From Opitutia bacterium Tous-C4FEB (lineage in GTDB: Bacteria; Verrucomicrobiota; Verrucomicrobiia; Opitutales; Opitutaceae): 54,812 nucleotides of DNA. The translations under genes were made by a program, and so were the position numbers. Each line of letters begins with the position of its first letter. Position 1 is the stretch's first letter. This document shows, piece after piece, positions 26,599 to 36,442 of the stretch. The DNA is taken from assembly GCA_002304445.1 (NCBI GenBank), contig NEVA01000022.1:1-54812 (forward strand), read 5' to 3'. Under the pieces are notes generated by a model, which had not been told where the DNA came from, ran no database searches, and saw only the letters and a list, made by a program, of their open reading frames with translations.

Positions 26599-28044
26599 TC
26601 ACTGCTTTGCGGCGGCGGGCTTTTTTGCGTAGCCGTTCGCCACTTTCTTGAGTGTGGCGGCGACGAGGGCTTTGTTTTCCCGGTCAGCGTATGCTTCGCT
26701 AAACGGGTCGCCGGTGCGGCGCATGAGGGCGAGGAGGTCGGCGCGCATGGCTTCGATTTCTTCGCGTCGCGTGGCGTCGGCGATGAGATTGGTGCGCTCG
26801 TTCGGGTCGGTACGGAGGTCGTAGTATTCTTCTGGAGCGCGGCGGAGATAGAAGTCGGTGCGGGCTTTGATTTCCGGGCTCGTTGCGGCGGCGGCGAGCA
26901 TCGCCTTCCAAGTGAGGCCGGACATGTTTTCGGTGGAATACTTGCGCTGGCCATCACTCCAGACGTTCCAAATGTAGGCGCGGTCACGCGTGCGGACGCA
27001 GCGCATGGGGAGCCAATTGTTGCCGAAGGCGGCATTGTAGAAGGTGAAAACGCGGTCCCAGCCGGGCAGCGTTTCACCCTTCACCACGGGCAGGAATGAG
27101 CGCCCGTCTACGCCGGGAATCGGCGGCAACCCAGCGGCGTCGAGCAGCGTGGGTGTGAAGTCGAGCGCGGCGACGAGGTGCGCGCGATCCACGGCACCGG
27201 GCTTCGTCACGCCGGGCCAGCGCAGAATGAGAGCGCCGCGCGAGCTATTCTCGTAGCAATTCGATTTGCCGAACGGAAACGACATGCCGTGGTCGCCAGC
27301 CCAAAAGACGACGAGCGTGCTGTCGGCGAGGTCTTCCTCGGCCAGCACGGCGAGCACGGCGCCGAGCGCGTCATCGAGCCGGCGCACATTCGTGTAGTAG
27401 CCGGCGAGTTCGCGCCGGACGTCGGGCAGGTCTTCGAGAAAGCCGGGCACGCGCGTGATTTCCTCCACCGTCACGCGGCGGCTGGGCTCCTCGCCGCCCG
27501 CGAGATCGTCCGCGCCCCGCATGCCGATGAACGGGCGGTGCGGGTCGTAGCAATTCACGTTGTGGAAAAACGGGCGGCGCTGCTCGCGCGCGGTCCGGAG
27601 AAACTGGCGCGTGGCGGCCGCGAGTTTCATCGGGTGACGCGCGATCTTGTCGTCCGCTTCTTGGGCATGGAATTTCTCCGCCGGTTGGTGGTGCGGCGTC
27701 TTCCCAAACGCCGAGATGAGATACCCCGCGTCGTGCAACTGCTGCTGAAGCGTCCGCACCTCGGTTTGCAGCGGAAAGAAACCCATTGAGCCAGTGCGGT
27801 GCGGATAGCGTCCGGTGAACATGGTTTGGCGCGACGGCTGGCAGACCGCGACCGTGGTGTAGGCGCGCTCGAAGCGCAGCCCCTGCGCGGCGAGCCGGTC
27901 AATGTGCGGCGTGAGGTCTTTAATGGGGCCGCCATAAACGCCGCTGGAATCGAAGTTCATGTCGTCCGCGGTGAAGAGCAGGATGTTCAGCGGCGCGGCC
28001 ATGGCGGAAGCGCCGAGGAGGCAGAGGATGGCGAGGAGCTTCAT
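26599..28044 (-). CDS. Secreted sulfatase, heparan N-sulfatase-like
   Basis: A 481-residue exported sulfatase with a short signal peptide (MKLLAILCLLGASAMA). The metal site is LFTADDMNFD, and C68 is in CQPSR, where Q replaces the usual S/T/A of CxPxR. YPHRTGSMGF after the active site and the GKTPHHQP and CYDPHRPFIG segments resemble N-sulfoglucosamine sulfohydrolase-like (S1_8) enzymes. The second metal site is FWAGDHGMSFPFGKSNCYE. Heparan-like N-sulfate is therefore a possible substrate but unproven. It is 26 bases upstream of TonB receptor 1, in the train. Confidence 0.93.
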   Translation of the reverse strand: MKLLAILCLLGASAMAAPLNILLFTADDMNFDSSGVYGGPIKDLTPHIDRLAAQGLRFERAYTTVAVCQPSRQTMFTGRYPHRTGSMGFFPLQTEVRTLQQQLHDAGYLISAFGKTPHHQPAEKFHAQEADDKIARHPMKLAAATRQFLRTAREQRRPFFHNVNCYDPHRPFIGMRGADDLAGGEEPSRRVTVEEITRVPGFLEDLPDVRRELAGYYTNVRRLDDALGAVLAVLAEEDLADSTLVVFWAGDHGMSFPFGKSNCYENSSRGALILRWPGVTKPGAVDRAHLVAALDFTPTLLDAAGLPPIPGVDGRSFLPVVKGETLPGWDRVFTFYNAAFGNNWLPMRCVRTRDRAYIWNVWSDGQRKYSTENMSGLTWKAMLAAAATSPEIKARTDFYLRRAPEEYYDLRTDPNERTNLIADATRREEIEAMRADLLALMRRTGDPFSEAYADRENKALVAATLKKVANGYAKKPAAAKQ

Positions 28045-28305
28045 GGCGGATGCGGGATGGGTGCGATTTCCGCCCGGGTCCGGCACAGGAATTCGAGTCC
28101 TCGGCAGGGCCCAGGTGCCCGAGGGGGGACGATGCGCTTGCCGAGCGGCTCGCGCCGGACACTCCGGGGCGGGTGACTAGAGTTGGGTGAAGCGGATGAC
28201 GACATGGAGTCGCGCGATCGGCGGAGATCGGCGGGAGGAGGCGCGTTTTTTCGAGCGGAAGGAAGGTCCCGCGGCCCACGCCCCGGGCTGCAACGAGCGG
28301 CGCTC

Positions 28306-31233
28306 TCAGAACGCGACGGTCGCTGTGGTGACGTATTGGCGGGGTTCAGTGTAGCGCGTCCACGTGTAGCCGTTGCCGACGTCGACTTTCTCGTCGAAGG
28401 CATTGTTGACGTTAAGCTGGAGGGTCCAGTTGTAGCGGCCAAACTTGCGGCGGTAGCTCACGAAGGGATTGGTGAGGATATAATTTTCACTCCTGACCGG
28501 GGGTAGGACCTCCACGCCGGAGACGACTTGCGCGGCGCGCTCCCGGCCGCGGGTGTAGCGGGCAGCGACGCCGGCGGTGAAGCCCTTGAGCCGGCCCTCG
28601 TTGAAGCTGTAGCGGGTGGTGACGCTGCCGGTGGCGCGCCGCGTGAGCGAGATCACGCCCTCCTGGTCCTCGAGGAAATCGCGGGTGAGCAGGGTGGCGT
28701 CATCGGGATCGAGTCCTTGGCTTTTGGCGATGGCCCGGGCCTGGGTGATGATCTCGCCGAGCAGCGGGAAGAATCGGGTGAACTCAGTCTGGTTGCGCGA
28801 GTAGGAGCCGAGGAGCGTCCAGTTGCGGTTGAGATTAACGAGCACCTGGTATTCCCAGCCGGTCGAGGTGCGGTCGCGGTAGTCGATCGAATTGGCGAGG
28901 TCTGTCGCGAGCAGCAGATTCAGCTCGTCGCGGACTTGGGTGCTAATCCCGGCTTGGAGGTTTTCCTGCTTGGTGTCGAAGCGCGTGACGGTGGCCTCGA
29001 CTCTGCCGGCGAAGAGTTTGAAGCGCGCGCTGAAATCGACGCCTTCGCCGGTGAGCGGGACGACGGCGCGGCCGGTGAGGTCGGTGCCGATGTTGTCGGA
29101 GAACTGCGACGACTCGAAGTAGCCGCCGGTGAGCGCGAGCCAGGGGCGGATGTGCCAGACGGCGCCGAAGGTCTGGTTGGTGCTCCAGTCATCGGAGAAG
29201 GGATTCAGCGCCATGCCACTGGCCTTGCGGATGCCGTCGTTGGGAGTGCGGGAGCCGTCGGCGGCGAAGAAAGTGGCCTGGTTGAAGTTGGCGCGATCGG
29301 CGGTGGTGGCGGCGCTGACGCTCTGCAGCCAGCGCTCACGGCTGAGGCCGATGCTGGTGCGGAGGTTGCCCTTGAAGTAGGAGCCGAGGATGCTGAGGGA
29401 GCCGGAGGTGAGGCTCTGGTCCTGGTGGCGGTTGAGGCCCGCATTCGAGCGGAAAAGCTGGGTGACGCCGGGGCGGACGTTCCAGCCGAGCTTCTCGTCG
29501 CTGTTACCGTCGCGCAGGTAATGGATATTAGAGACGAGGTTGTTCGTGAACCAGGCGGCGTCACCGGTGTAGCCGCGGCGGGCGATCTCCTCACGGGTCA
29601 GCGAGTAACTGAAGAATTCAGAGTAGACTTTCTCGTGGCGGTAGTTGGCGCCAAGGACGACGCGCTGAGTGATGCCCCAGGGGAGGGCGGCGTCGTAGAC
29701 AAGCTGGCCGCGCCAGTTAAGGATGTCGTGGCCGCCGGGATTATAGATCGGCACGTGCACGACATACATCTGCTCGTAGTTGGGGTTGGGGACGGTGCCG
29801 GGGCCATTGGGATTGGGGAGCACAGGGTTGACGTCGATATGGAGGTAACGGCTGGCGGGAGCGATGACGGTGACGGTGGAGAAGGCCTGCTTCCGGATGG
29901 TGTCGTCGAGTTGGGCGTTGTGGGCGACGAGGGCCTGGAGCTGGTCGGAAAACGCGTGCTTTAGCTCGACGGTGTAGGCAAAATATTTGGAGCTCTGTTT
30001 GGTGTCGGGGCCGCCCCAGTCCTGGCTCAGCGGGATGATGCTCTCGGGGACGCGGCGAACCGCGAGGCGATTGGGATTCTGCGGGTCGGTGGCGGACGTG
30101 GCGGCGGCGCTGGTAGGTGTGAACGAAATGCGGAAGGTGTTCGCGGCGGTGGACTGCCAGTTGTTGATGACGCCGCCGACGTCGACGAGGGCGTGATTGA
30201 GCGAGGTGGCGGCACGGATCGGCTGCATGCCGACGCCGTTGATCTGGATGCCGGGGCGCACCGGGTCAGCATCGATTTCGCTGGTGCCGGAGCCGTAAAC
30301 GTAGGCGGCGCGGTAGTCGCCGGGTCCGAGATGGCCGATGTAGTAGGTGGTGTTGCCGGTCTCATAGGCGGCGTCGATCTGCGTGCGGCGGTGCGCGAAG
30401 GGTTGCCAGCGGAGCGAGCCGGCGTAGCCCTCGAGGTCGCGGCCCATGCGCTGCTTGAAATTCTCGACCTCGGACTGGATGGCGTTGACGCGGATGGCGA
30501 GGCGGCCGGGGAGGATGGGCTGGTTGAAATCGAGAGAGTAGCGCTGTGTGCCGAAATTGTCGTAGCGAACCTGGACGGAGCCGCGGCGCTGGAAGGATGC
30601 CCGCTTGCTGGCGATATTGATGGTGCCGCCGGCATCGACGTCGCCGAAGGCGAGGCCGCTGGGGCCGCGGCTGAATTCGATGCGCTCGGTGTTAAAGACG
30701 TCGGCGGCGAGATACCACGGGAAGCCGTCGCGGAGCTGGCGGATGGAGGCGAGGCCGCGGATGTTAACCTGATTGCCGCTGCGGTTGCCGACGACGGCGC
30801 CGATGGTGCCTTGGTCGTTGAATTGGTTCTCGGTGCTCATCCCGAAATCGACGGCGTCGAAGTAATTGTTGAGGGCGAGGTCCTGGAGGAGCTCCTGCGT
30901 CATGACCGAGATCGAGTTCGGGAGGTTCGCGAGCAACTCGTTGGTGCGGGTGCCGGTCATCGCGGTGGAGGCGGCGTAACCGGTGTCCTTCTCGGAGGAG
31001 ACTTCGAAGACGGAGAGCTTGATCGGGTCACCAGCGGCGGGCGCAGTCGCAGGTGGAGGCGCGACTTGCGCGCGGGCGGGCAGGCTGAGGCAAAGGCAGG
31101 ACGTGCCGAGCGCGAAGGCGCGCCCCAGCGTCCGCCGGGGGAAGGGTGGGGTGGGGTGCATCGGGGCGGCGGGCGGGGCAGCCAGCCGGCCGACCATGGC
31201 CGCGATTAGGGAAGGAACGGTCGTTCTGTTCAT
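28306..31233 (-). CDS. TonB-dependent receptor, Opitutaceae style
   Basis: A 975-residue outer-membrane receptor. An export signal is centred on residues 37-55 (GRAFALGTSCLCLSLPARAQ). An internal ATG at 31161 would give a more normal signal length, so the true start may be there. The segment IKLSVFEVSSEKDTGYAAS followed by GTRTNELLANLPNSISVMTQ is typical of Opitutaceae receptors. The plug has VNIRGLASIRQLRDG, IEFSRGPSGLAFG and GGTINIASK. The barrel ends in TTATVAF. It has no extra N-terminal domain, unlike receptor 1. It is first in the minus-strand train, 261 bases before the next sulfatase. The ligand may be a siderophore-like or glycan ligand. Confidence 0.92.
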   Translation of the reverse strand: MNRTTVPSLIAAMVGRLAAPPAAPMHPTPPFPRRTLGRAFALGTSCLCLSLPARAQVAPPPATAPAAGDPIKLSVFEVSSEKDTGYAASTAMTGTRTNELLANLPNSISVMTQELLQDLALNNYFDAVDFGMSTENQFNDQGTIGAVVGNRSGNQVNIRGLASIRQLRDGFPWYLAADVFNTERIEFSRGPSGLAFGDVDAGGTINIASKRASFQRRGSVQVRYDNFGTQRYSLDFNQPILPGRLAIRVNAIQSEVENFKQRMGRDLEGYAGSLRWQPFAHRRTQIDAAYETGNTTYYIGHLGPGDYRAAYVYGSGTSEIDADPVRPGIQINGVGMQPIRAATSLNHALVDVGGVINNWQSTAANTFRISFTPTSAAATSATDPQNPNRLAVRRVPESIIPLSQDWGGPDTKQSSKYFAYTVELKHAFSDQLQALVAHNAQLDDTIRKQAFSTVTVIAPASRYLHIDVNPVLPNPNGPGTVPNPNYEQMYVVHVPIYNPGGHDILNWRGQLVYDAALPWGITQRVVLGANYRHEKVYSEFFSYSLTREEIARRGYTGDAAWFTNNLVSNIHYLRDGNSDEKLGWNVRPGVTQLFRSNAGLNRHQDQSLTSGSLSILGSYFKGNLRTSIGLSRERWLQSVSAATTADRANFNQATFFAADGSRTPNDGIRKASGMALNPFSDDWSTNQTFGAVWHIRPWLALTGGYFESSQFSDNIGTDLTGRAVVPLTGEGVDFSARFKLFAGRVEATVTRFDTKQENLQAGISTQVRDELNLLLATDLANSIDYRDRTSTGWEYQVLVNLNRNWTLLGSYSRNQTEFTRFFPLLGEIITQARAIAKSQGLDPDDATLLTRDFLEDQEGVISLTRRATGSVTTRYSFNEGRLKGFTAGVAARYTRGRERAAQVVSGVEVLPPVRSENYILTNPFVSYRRKFGRYNWTLQLNVNNAFDEKVDVGNGYTWTRYTEPRQYVTTATVAF

Positions 31234-31273
31234 GGCGTTTTATCGGTTTTGGGGTAGGGGCCGGAAACAGGAT

Positions 31274-31399
31274 TTATTTCTGGGAGATTTCCACCGCGGG
31301 ACCACCGAGGACATCCCACTTCGGGGGGATGCCGAGGCGAGGTGCCTGGGAAGCGGCCATGCGACCGCGCCCAGACCCGGCGCGCCGCGCGCCCTGGTG
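31274..31399 (-). pseudogene. C-terminal remnant of an enolase-superfamily dehydratase
   Basis: On the minus strand, 41 codons end in TAA at 31274. They contain GRMAAS, LGIPPKWDVLGG and EISQK. The intact dehydratase at 15330 ends with [17 protein letters not shown] and VVVVS, so this is the tail of a paralogue. Nothing upstream matches the rest of that enzyme. It lies 40 bases before the TonB receptor ATG, as a last gene of a lost upstream operon member would. Confidence 0.75.
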
Positions 31400-31606
31400 C
31401 GTTGCTGCACGGAAGCTGGGCTCGGCAGTGGAGCGGCTGTCGGTTCCTTGGGTCATCGGCATCGGAAGGGGTGGAATGGGAACGGCACGAGCCTACCATG
31501 TCGGCGTCGCAGCGTCTTGACTGGGAAACGCGCGAAACTGGCGAAGTCGGCACAACCGCCGCCGAGGCGCGCCGGCTCGCGTCCAGGCCGGAGCGGGCGG
31601 CGCACG

Positions 31607-32416
31607 TCAACGCCGCCGCGCAGCCTGGCGGACTGCTCCCGATTTGCCGCGGGCTTGGGCGGTGCGGTGCATCTGGCGAAACTCGGTCGGCGTGATTCCC
31701 GTGGCCGCGCGGAATGCCCGCGTGAAGGCGCTGTGATCGGAGAAGCCGCACGCGTGCGCGATTTCGGCGACGGCGCGGGGAGTATCGCGGAGGGCCAGCG
31801 AGCCGGCGGCGATGCGCGTCTTGGTGATTAACTGGACGGGAGTGAGACCGAAGATCCGCTTGACGGCGCGTCCGAACCTCGCCGCCGGCACCCGTGCGAG
31901 GCGGGCGAGGCGAGACGGCGAGAGGGGCTCCGCGTAGTGGGTTTCCAAGTGCAAAATGGCCGCGGCGATTTCCGGCTGGATCTCCCGCGGCGAAATCGGT
32001 GCGCGCACGTCTTTGGAGAGGCCGATCAGGCCGCAGATCTTTCCCGTCGCATCGCGCAGCGGCAGTTTGGTGGTGAGACACCAGACCGGGCGATGGGGCT
32101 GCAGCCAGTGGAGTTCGAGGTGCTCGACGATGGGGTGCCCGGTGCGCAGCACGGTTGCATCCTGTTCGGTCGGGATGCGTCCGAAGCTGCCCACGCACAC
32201 GTCGGCGGGGCGTCGCCCAAGCATCTCCGCCTTGCTTTGCAGACCGTGGCGTTCCACCAACGAATGGTTCACGGTGGTGTAGCGGCCGGCGGCGTCTTTG
32301 ATGAAAAAGGCGATGTCCGGCGTGTGATCGAACAGCTCCTCCAGCAGCGCGCGGTCGATGCCGGTCGCCGCAAGCACGCCGACTTTAGATGCCGAAAAGG
32401 TGGAATCGGGAGTCAC
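31607..32416 (-). CDS. PAS domain-containing AraC family regulator
   Basis: A 269-residue regulator. Residues 20-140 form a PAS sensor (LFDHTPDIAFFIKDAAGRYT, HGLQSKAEMLGRRPADV and a C-terminal LIGLSKDVRAP). Residues 155-250 are the AraC double helix-turn-helix (SRLARLARVPAARFGRAVKR, then VAEIAHACGFSDHSAFTRAF) with the signature TGITPTEFRQ. The tail is very basic. The start is a GTG at 32416, because no ATG fits the PAS onset. It lies upstream of the TonB receptor and sulfatase train on the same strand and divergent from two sulfatases, so it is the best candidate regulator of the locus. Confidence 0.88.
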   Translation of the reverse strand: MTPDSTFSASKVGVLAATGIDRALLEELFDHTPDIAFFIKDAAGRYTTVNHSLVERHGLQSKAEMLGRRPADVCVGSFGRIPTEQDATVLRTGHPIVEHLELHWLQPHRPVWCLTTKLPLRDATGKICGLIGLSKDVRAPISPREIQPEIAAAILHLETHYAEPLSPSRLARLARVPAARFGRAVKRIFGLTPVQLITKTRIAAGSLALRDTPRAVAEIAHACGFSDHSAFTRAFRAATGITPTEFRQMHRTAQARGKSGAVRQAARRR

Positions 32417-32741
32417 GCTTTAGGGTGTTACGGCACCAAGCAGCCCGAGCTCTCTACTTTCGAGAGACAGCATTCGAAAAGTGTGCATGCATGAAGATCA
32501 GGCTTTTTGAGGAGGACGCCAACAGGGAAGTGAGGAATGCTCGGCGCGGTGTGGTTGCGGCGTTTTGCGATCAACGTGCGGTCGGGTGCTTCCAGCGCGG
32601 AGGCCACCGAGTAGCGCTTGTAATGGTTGATTGCGGTTGAAAGCCTAGCAGCGCCAAGGCTTGCCCCACCGAACTTCGGCGATGTTTCTTTCCTCAGCAG
32701 CTCGTCATGTTACCCGACCGTTTATCGTCTCCCACCAAGCT
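32417..32741. promoter_or_regulatory. Divergent control region of the regulator and the sulfatase pair
   Basis: No gene is seen in this 325-base space. A dyad TTTCGA-10-TCGAAA lies at 32458-32479, 42 bases upstream of the regulator start, and is a candidate operator. A direct TGCATGCATG run follows at 32484-32493. The sulfatase side begins after a long untranslated-looking stretch. Promoter hexamers are not clear. Confidence 0.3.
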
Positions 32742-34169
<1,428 letters not shown>

Positions 34170-34176
34170 GCTCAGC

Positions 34177-35562
34177 ATGAAATCGGTGCTCCACTTGCTT
34201 GCTTTCTTCCTCCTCAGCAGCGCCCCCCTGTCCGCAGCGGACAAGCCCAACATCGTCTTCGTTCTTTTCGACGACATGGGCTACGGCCAGCCGCAGAGTT
34301 ACAAGCCGCACTCCGCCCTGCGCACGCCGAACCTCGACAAGCTCGCCGCCCAGGGCATGCGCTTCACCGACGCCCATTCCGCCGCCGCCGTCTGCACGCC
34401 CACGCGCTACGGCGTGCTCACCGGCCGCTACCCTTCGCGCATCGGGCAGTTCGGTGTGCTGACGACATTTTCCAAGCCCATCATTCCCGCGAGCCGCATG
34501 ACCGTGGCCTCCTTGCTCAAGCAAAACGGCTACACCACCGCCAGCATCGGCAAATGGCACCTCGGCATGGACTGGGTCGATGGCAAACCCGGCGCGGAAT
34601 CCACCGTGCCCATCGGCGCGAAGATGATCGGCGGGCCGAATGCCATTGGCTTCGATTACTTCTGCGGCTTCACCCATGCGCGGAACATCGGGTCAATCAT
34701 CGAGCAGGACCGCGTCGTCGCCCACGTGACAGCCGTCGAGAACCAGCCGCTCATGATCAAGAAAGCGGTTGAGTGGATTGACCGCCGCAAACCGGGCGAA
34801 CCGTTCTTCCTCTACTTCCCCATGTGCCCGCCGCACACGCCCGTTGTGCCCGCGCCGGAATTCGTCGGCAAAAGCGGCGCGCAGGACCTGGCGAAGCAGT
34901 ATCCGAAATACGGCGACTGGGTTTTCCAAGGCGACGCCATGCTCGGCGAACTCATGGCCGCGCTGGAGCGAAACAAACTCGCCGACAACACCCTCATCAT
35001 CGCCACCAGCGACAACGGCGCCGAGCAGCGCACCTACGAACCACTGCGCGAATCCAAGCGCAGCATCTACGAGGGCGGACATCGCGTGCCGTTCATCGCG
35101 CGCTGGCCCGGCAAGGTGAAACCCGGCTCGCTCAACGACCACACCATTTGCCTCAACGACCTCATGGCCACCGCCGCCGAAATCGTCGGCGCAAAAATCC
35201 CTGCTAATGCCGGCGAGGACAGCGTCAGCCTTGTGCCGGCTCTGCTCGGCACCGCGAAGAATGGCGCGCGCGAAGCGACCGTGCATCAGTCCATGGCGGG
35301 CGATCTCGCAATTCGCCAGGGTCCGTGGAAGCTCGTCTTCCTCAAGGACGGCCGGCGGGAACTCTACAACCTCGAAACCGATCTGAGCGAAACCAAGGAC
35401 CTCTTGTCCGCCAACGCCGATACCGCCGTCCGGCTCACCTCCCTCATGCAGAACTACATTGACCGAGGCCGCAGCACACCCGGCGCACCGCAGAAGAATG
35501 AGTTTGCGCTGTCACTGACCGGCAACGCCAATAGCAAGACGAAGCAGCCCAAAGCCAAATAA
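34177..35562 (+). CDS. Secreted arylsulfatase (S1 family)
   Basis: A 461-residue exported sulfatase. The signal peptide MKSVLHLLAFFLLSSAPLSA is followed by FVLFDDMGYGQ and C73 in CTPTR. GKWHLG, the second metal site ATSDNGAEQ, and RQGPWKLVF with LYNLETDLSETKDL complete the fold. The protein ends in a lysine-rich tail. Its N-terminal region is similar to that of the 13801 sulfatase (AHSxAxVCTPTRY), so the two may share substrate class. It is co-transcribed with the preceding sulfatase (seven-base gap). No terminator hairpin is evident after it. Confidence 0.95.
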   Translation: MKSVLHLLAFFLLSSAPLSAADKPNIVFVLFDDMGYGQPQSYKPHSALRTPNLDKLAAQGMRFTDAHSAAAVCTPTRYGVLTGRYPSRIGQFGVLTTFSKPIIPASRMTVASLLKQNGYTTASIGKWHLGMDWVDGKPGAESTVPIGAKMIGGPNAIGFDYFCGFTHARNIGSIIEQDRVVAHVTAVENQPLMIKKAVEWIDRRKPGEPFFLYFPMCPPHTPVVPAPEFVGKSGAQDLAKQYPKYGDWVFQGDAMLGELMAALERNKLADNTLIIATSDNGAEQRTYEPLRESKRSIYEGGHRVPFIARWPGKVKPGSLNDHTICLNDLMATAAEIVGAKIPANAGEDSVSLVPALLGTAKNGAREATVHQSMAGDLAIRQGPWKLVFLKDGRRELYNLETDLSETKDLLSANADTAVRLTSLMQNYIDRGRSTPGAPQKNEFALSLTGNANSKTKQPKAK

Positions 35563-35690
35563 ACCGGCCCGCAGGCATTTCATGCGTTCGCGCGGGGTTT
35601 TGAACTACTGCCCTCCGCGATTAGCCATTATCAAGAACCGACCCTTTTACGGTCTTCGGGGGCGTTGCTCTCTTCGAGGAAGCGGCGAAC

Positions 35691-36041
35691 TCATCCAAAG
35701 AAACAGCCCTTCGGGTCTTCGTGGATGATGCGGAGGGCCGCAGTGAGAGATTTGGCTTCCGGGTGGGGCGGGTAGCGGTGCCATTTGCCATCGGCGCGTT
35801 TCCAGAAGAGGTGCCAGACATCCTTACTGCGGACGTACGTCACCCTGGCGATGGATTCCTCGACGTGTTCGCCGGGACGATTGAAAGCAGGGCGCACGAT
35901 GAAAAGCTCGATGGCTTGGTCGGAGAAGCGCTGGCCCTCGCGGACCTGGTCGCGTAATTGCAGGGGCGGGCGGCGGTGCGCCCAGAAGTGCTGCTCAAGG
36001 GTGAGCGTGTGCTCGGCGATTTCGAGGGCGGTGAAGGCCAT
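35691..36041 (-). CDS. DUF3024 family protein
   Basis: A 116-residue cytoplasmic protein. The end matches the DUF3024 pattern I know: IARVTYVRSKDVWHLFWKR, then WHRYPPHPEAKSLTAAL and a final DPKGCFFG. The function is unknown. It is the last gene of the restriction-linked minus-strand cluster, 20 bases after the LexA-like gene, and small proteins of this kind often travel with such loci. The start is the ATG at 36041. Confidence 0.75.
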   Translation of the reverse strand: MAFTALEIAEHTLTLEQHFWAHRRPPLQLRDQVREGQRFSDQAIELFIVRPAFNRPGEHVEESIARVTYVRSKDVWHLFWKRADGKWHRYPPHPEAKSLTAALRIIHEDPKGCFFG

Positions 36042-36061
36042 GGCGGTAAAATGATGAAGCT

Positions 36062-36331
36062 TCAGCGCGAGATACGTTTCAAGGGCGGCAGGGATTCCGG
36101 TGGAACCATCAGGGTGATGCTGCGGGCCTGACCGGGGACGCGCTGGATGAAGCCGCGCCGTTCGAGGGTGAGCACCATGGAATGCACGCTCGGCGGCGTA
36201 ATTTGGAAATAGCGTTGCATGTCCGCCTCCGCCGGGGCGCAGCCATTCACAAGGCTGTATTGAAAGATGTAGGCAAGGAACTGTCCCTGCCGCTCCGTCG
36301 GTGTCTGTGTTTTCACTTCATCCCTCTTCAT
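36062..36331 (-). CDS. LexA-type winged helix DNA-binding protein
   Basis: An 89-residue protein consisting only of a LexA-like winged helix: TERQGQFLAYIFQYS, NGCAPAEADMQRYFQITPPS, VHSMVLTLERRGFIQRVPGQ and ARSITLMV. There is no peptidase part, so it cannot self-cleave like LexA. It is probably a transcriptional regulator of the restriction locus. Its ATG directly follows the TGA of the HsdM tail remnant. An ATG four bases upstream is another possible start. The short DUF3024 gene follows 20 bases later. Confidence 0.8.
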   Translation of the reverse strand: MKRDEVKTQTPTERQGQFLAYIFQYSLVNGCAPAEADMQRYFQITPPSVHSMVLTLERRGFIQRVPGQARSITLMVPPESLPPLKRISR

Positions 36332-36442
36332 TCATTCTTCTCCCTCCGAGGCTTCGCCCCAGATGCGGGCGAGGGTGCCTTGGATCTTTTGCTCGAAGCG
36401 GGTGATCAGTTCGCGGTTGGCGGCCACCAGCGCTTCATGCCA
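36332..36442 (-). pseudogene. Tail of type I methyltransferase HsdM
   Basis: In the +1 frame relative to the restriction gene, about 36 codons read HEALVAANRELITRFEQKI, then QGTLARIWGE, and a stop TGA at 36334-36332. This matches the C-terminal helix of HsdM proteins as I recall it (AANRELIxRFExKIQxTLARxWGE). No methyltransferase motifs precede it. The sequence joins directly onto the helicase gene at about 36440, so the rest of HsdM is gone. Confidence 0.7.

Noticed and set aside
28045-28305. Possible gene remnant between TonB receptor 2 and the sulfatase
   Set aside because: Short frames such as one ending RLHVVIRFTQL were examined on both strands. None extends into a recognisable domain.
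28528-29964. Open frame of 478 codons antisense to TonB receptor 2
   Set aside because: It is glycine-, alanine- and valine-biased, with no recognisable fold. The receptor frame has plug and barrel motifs throughout.
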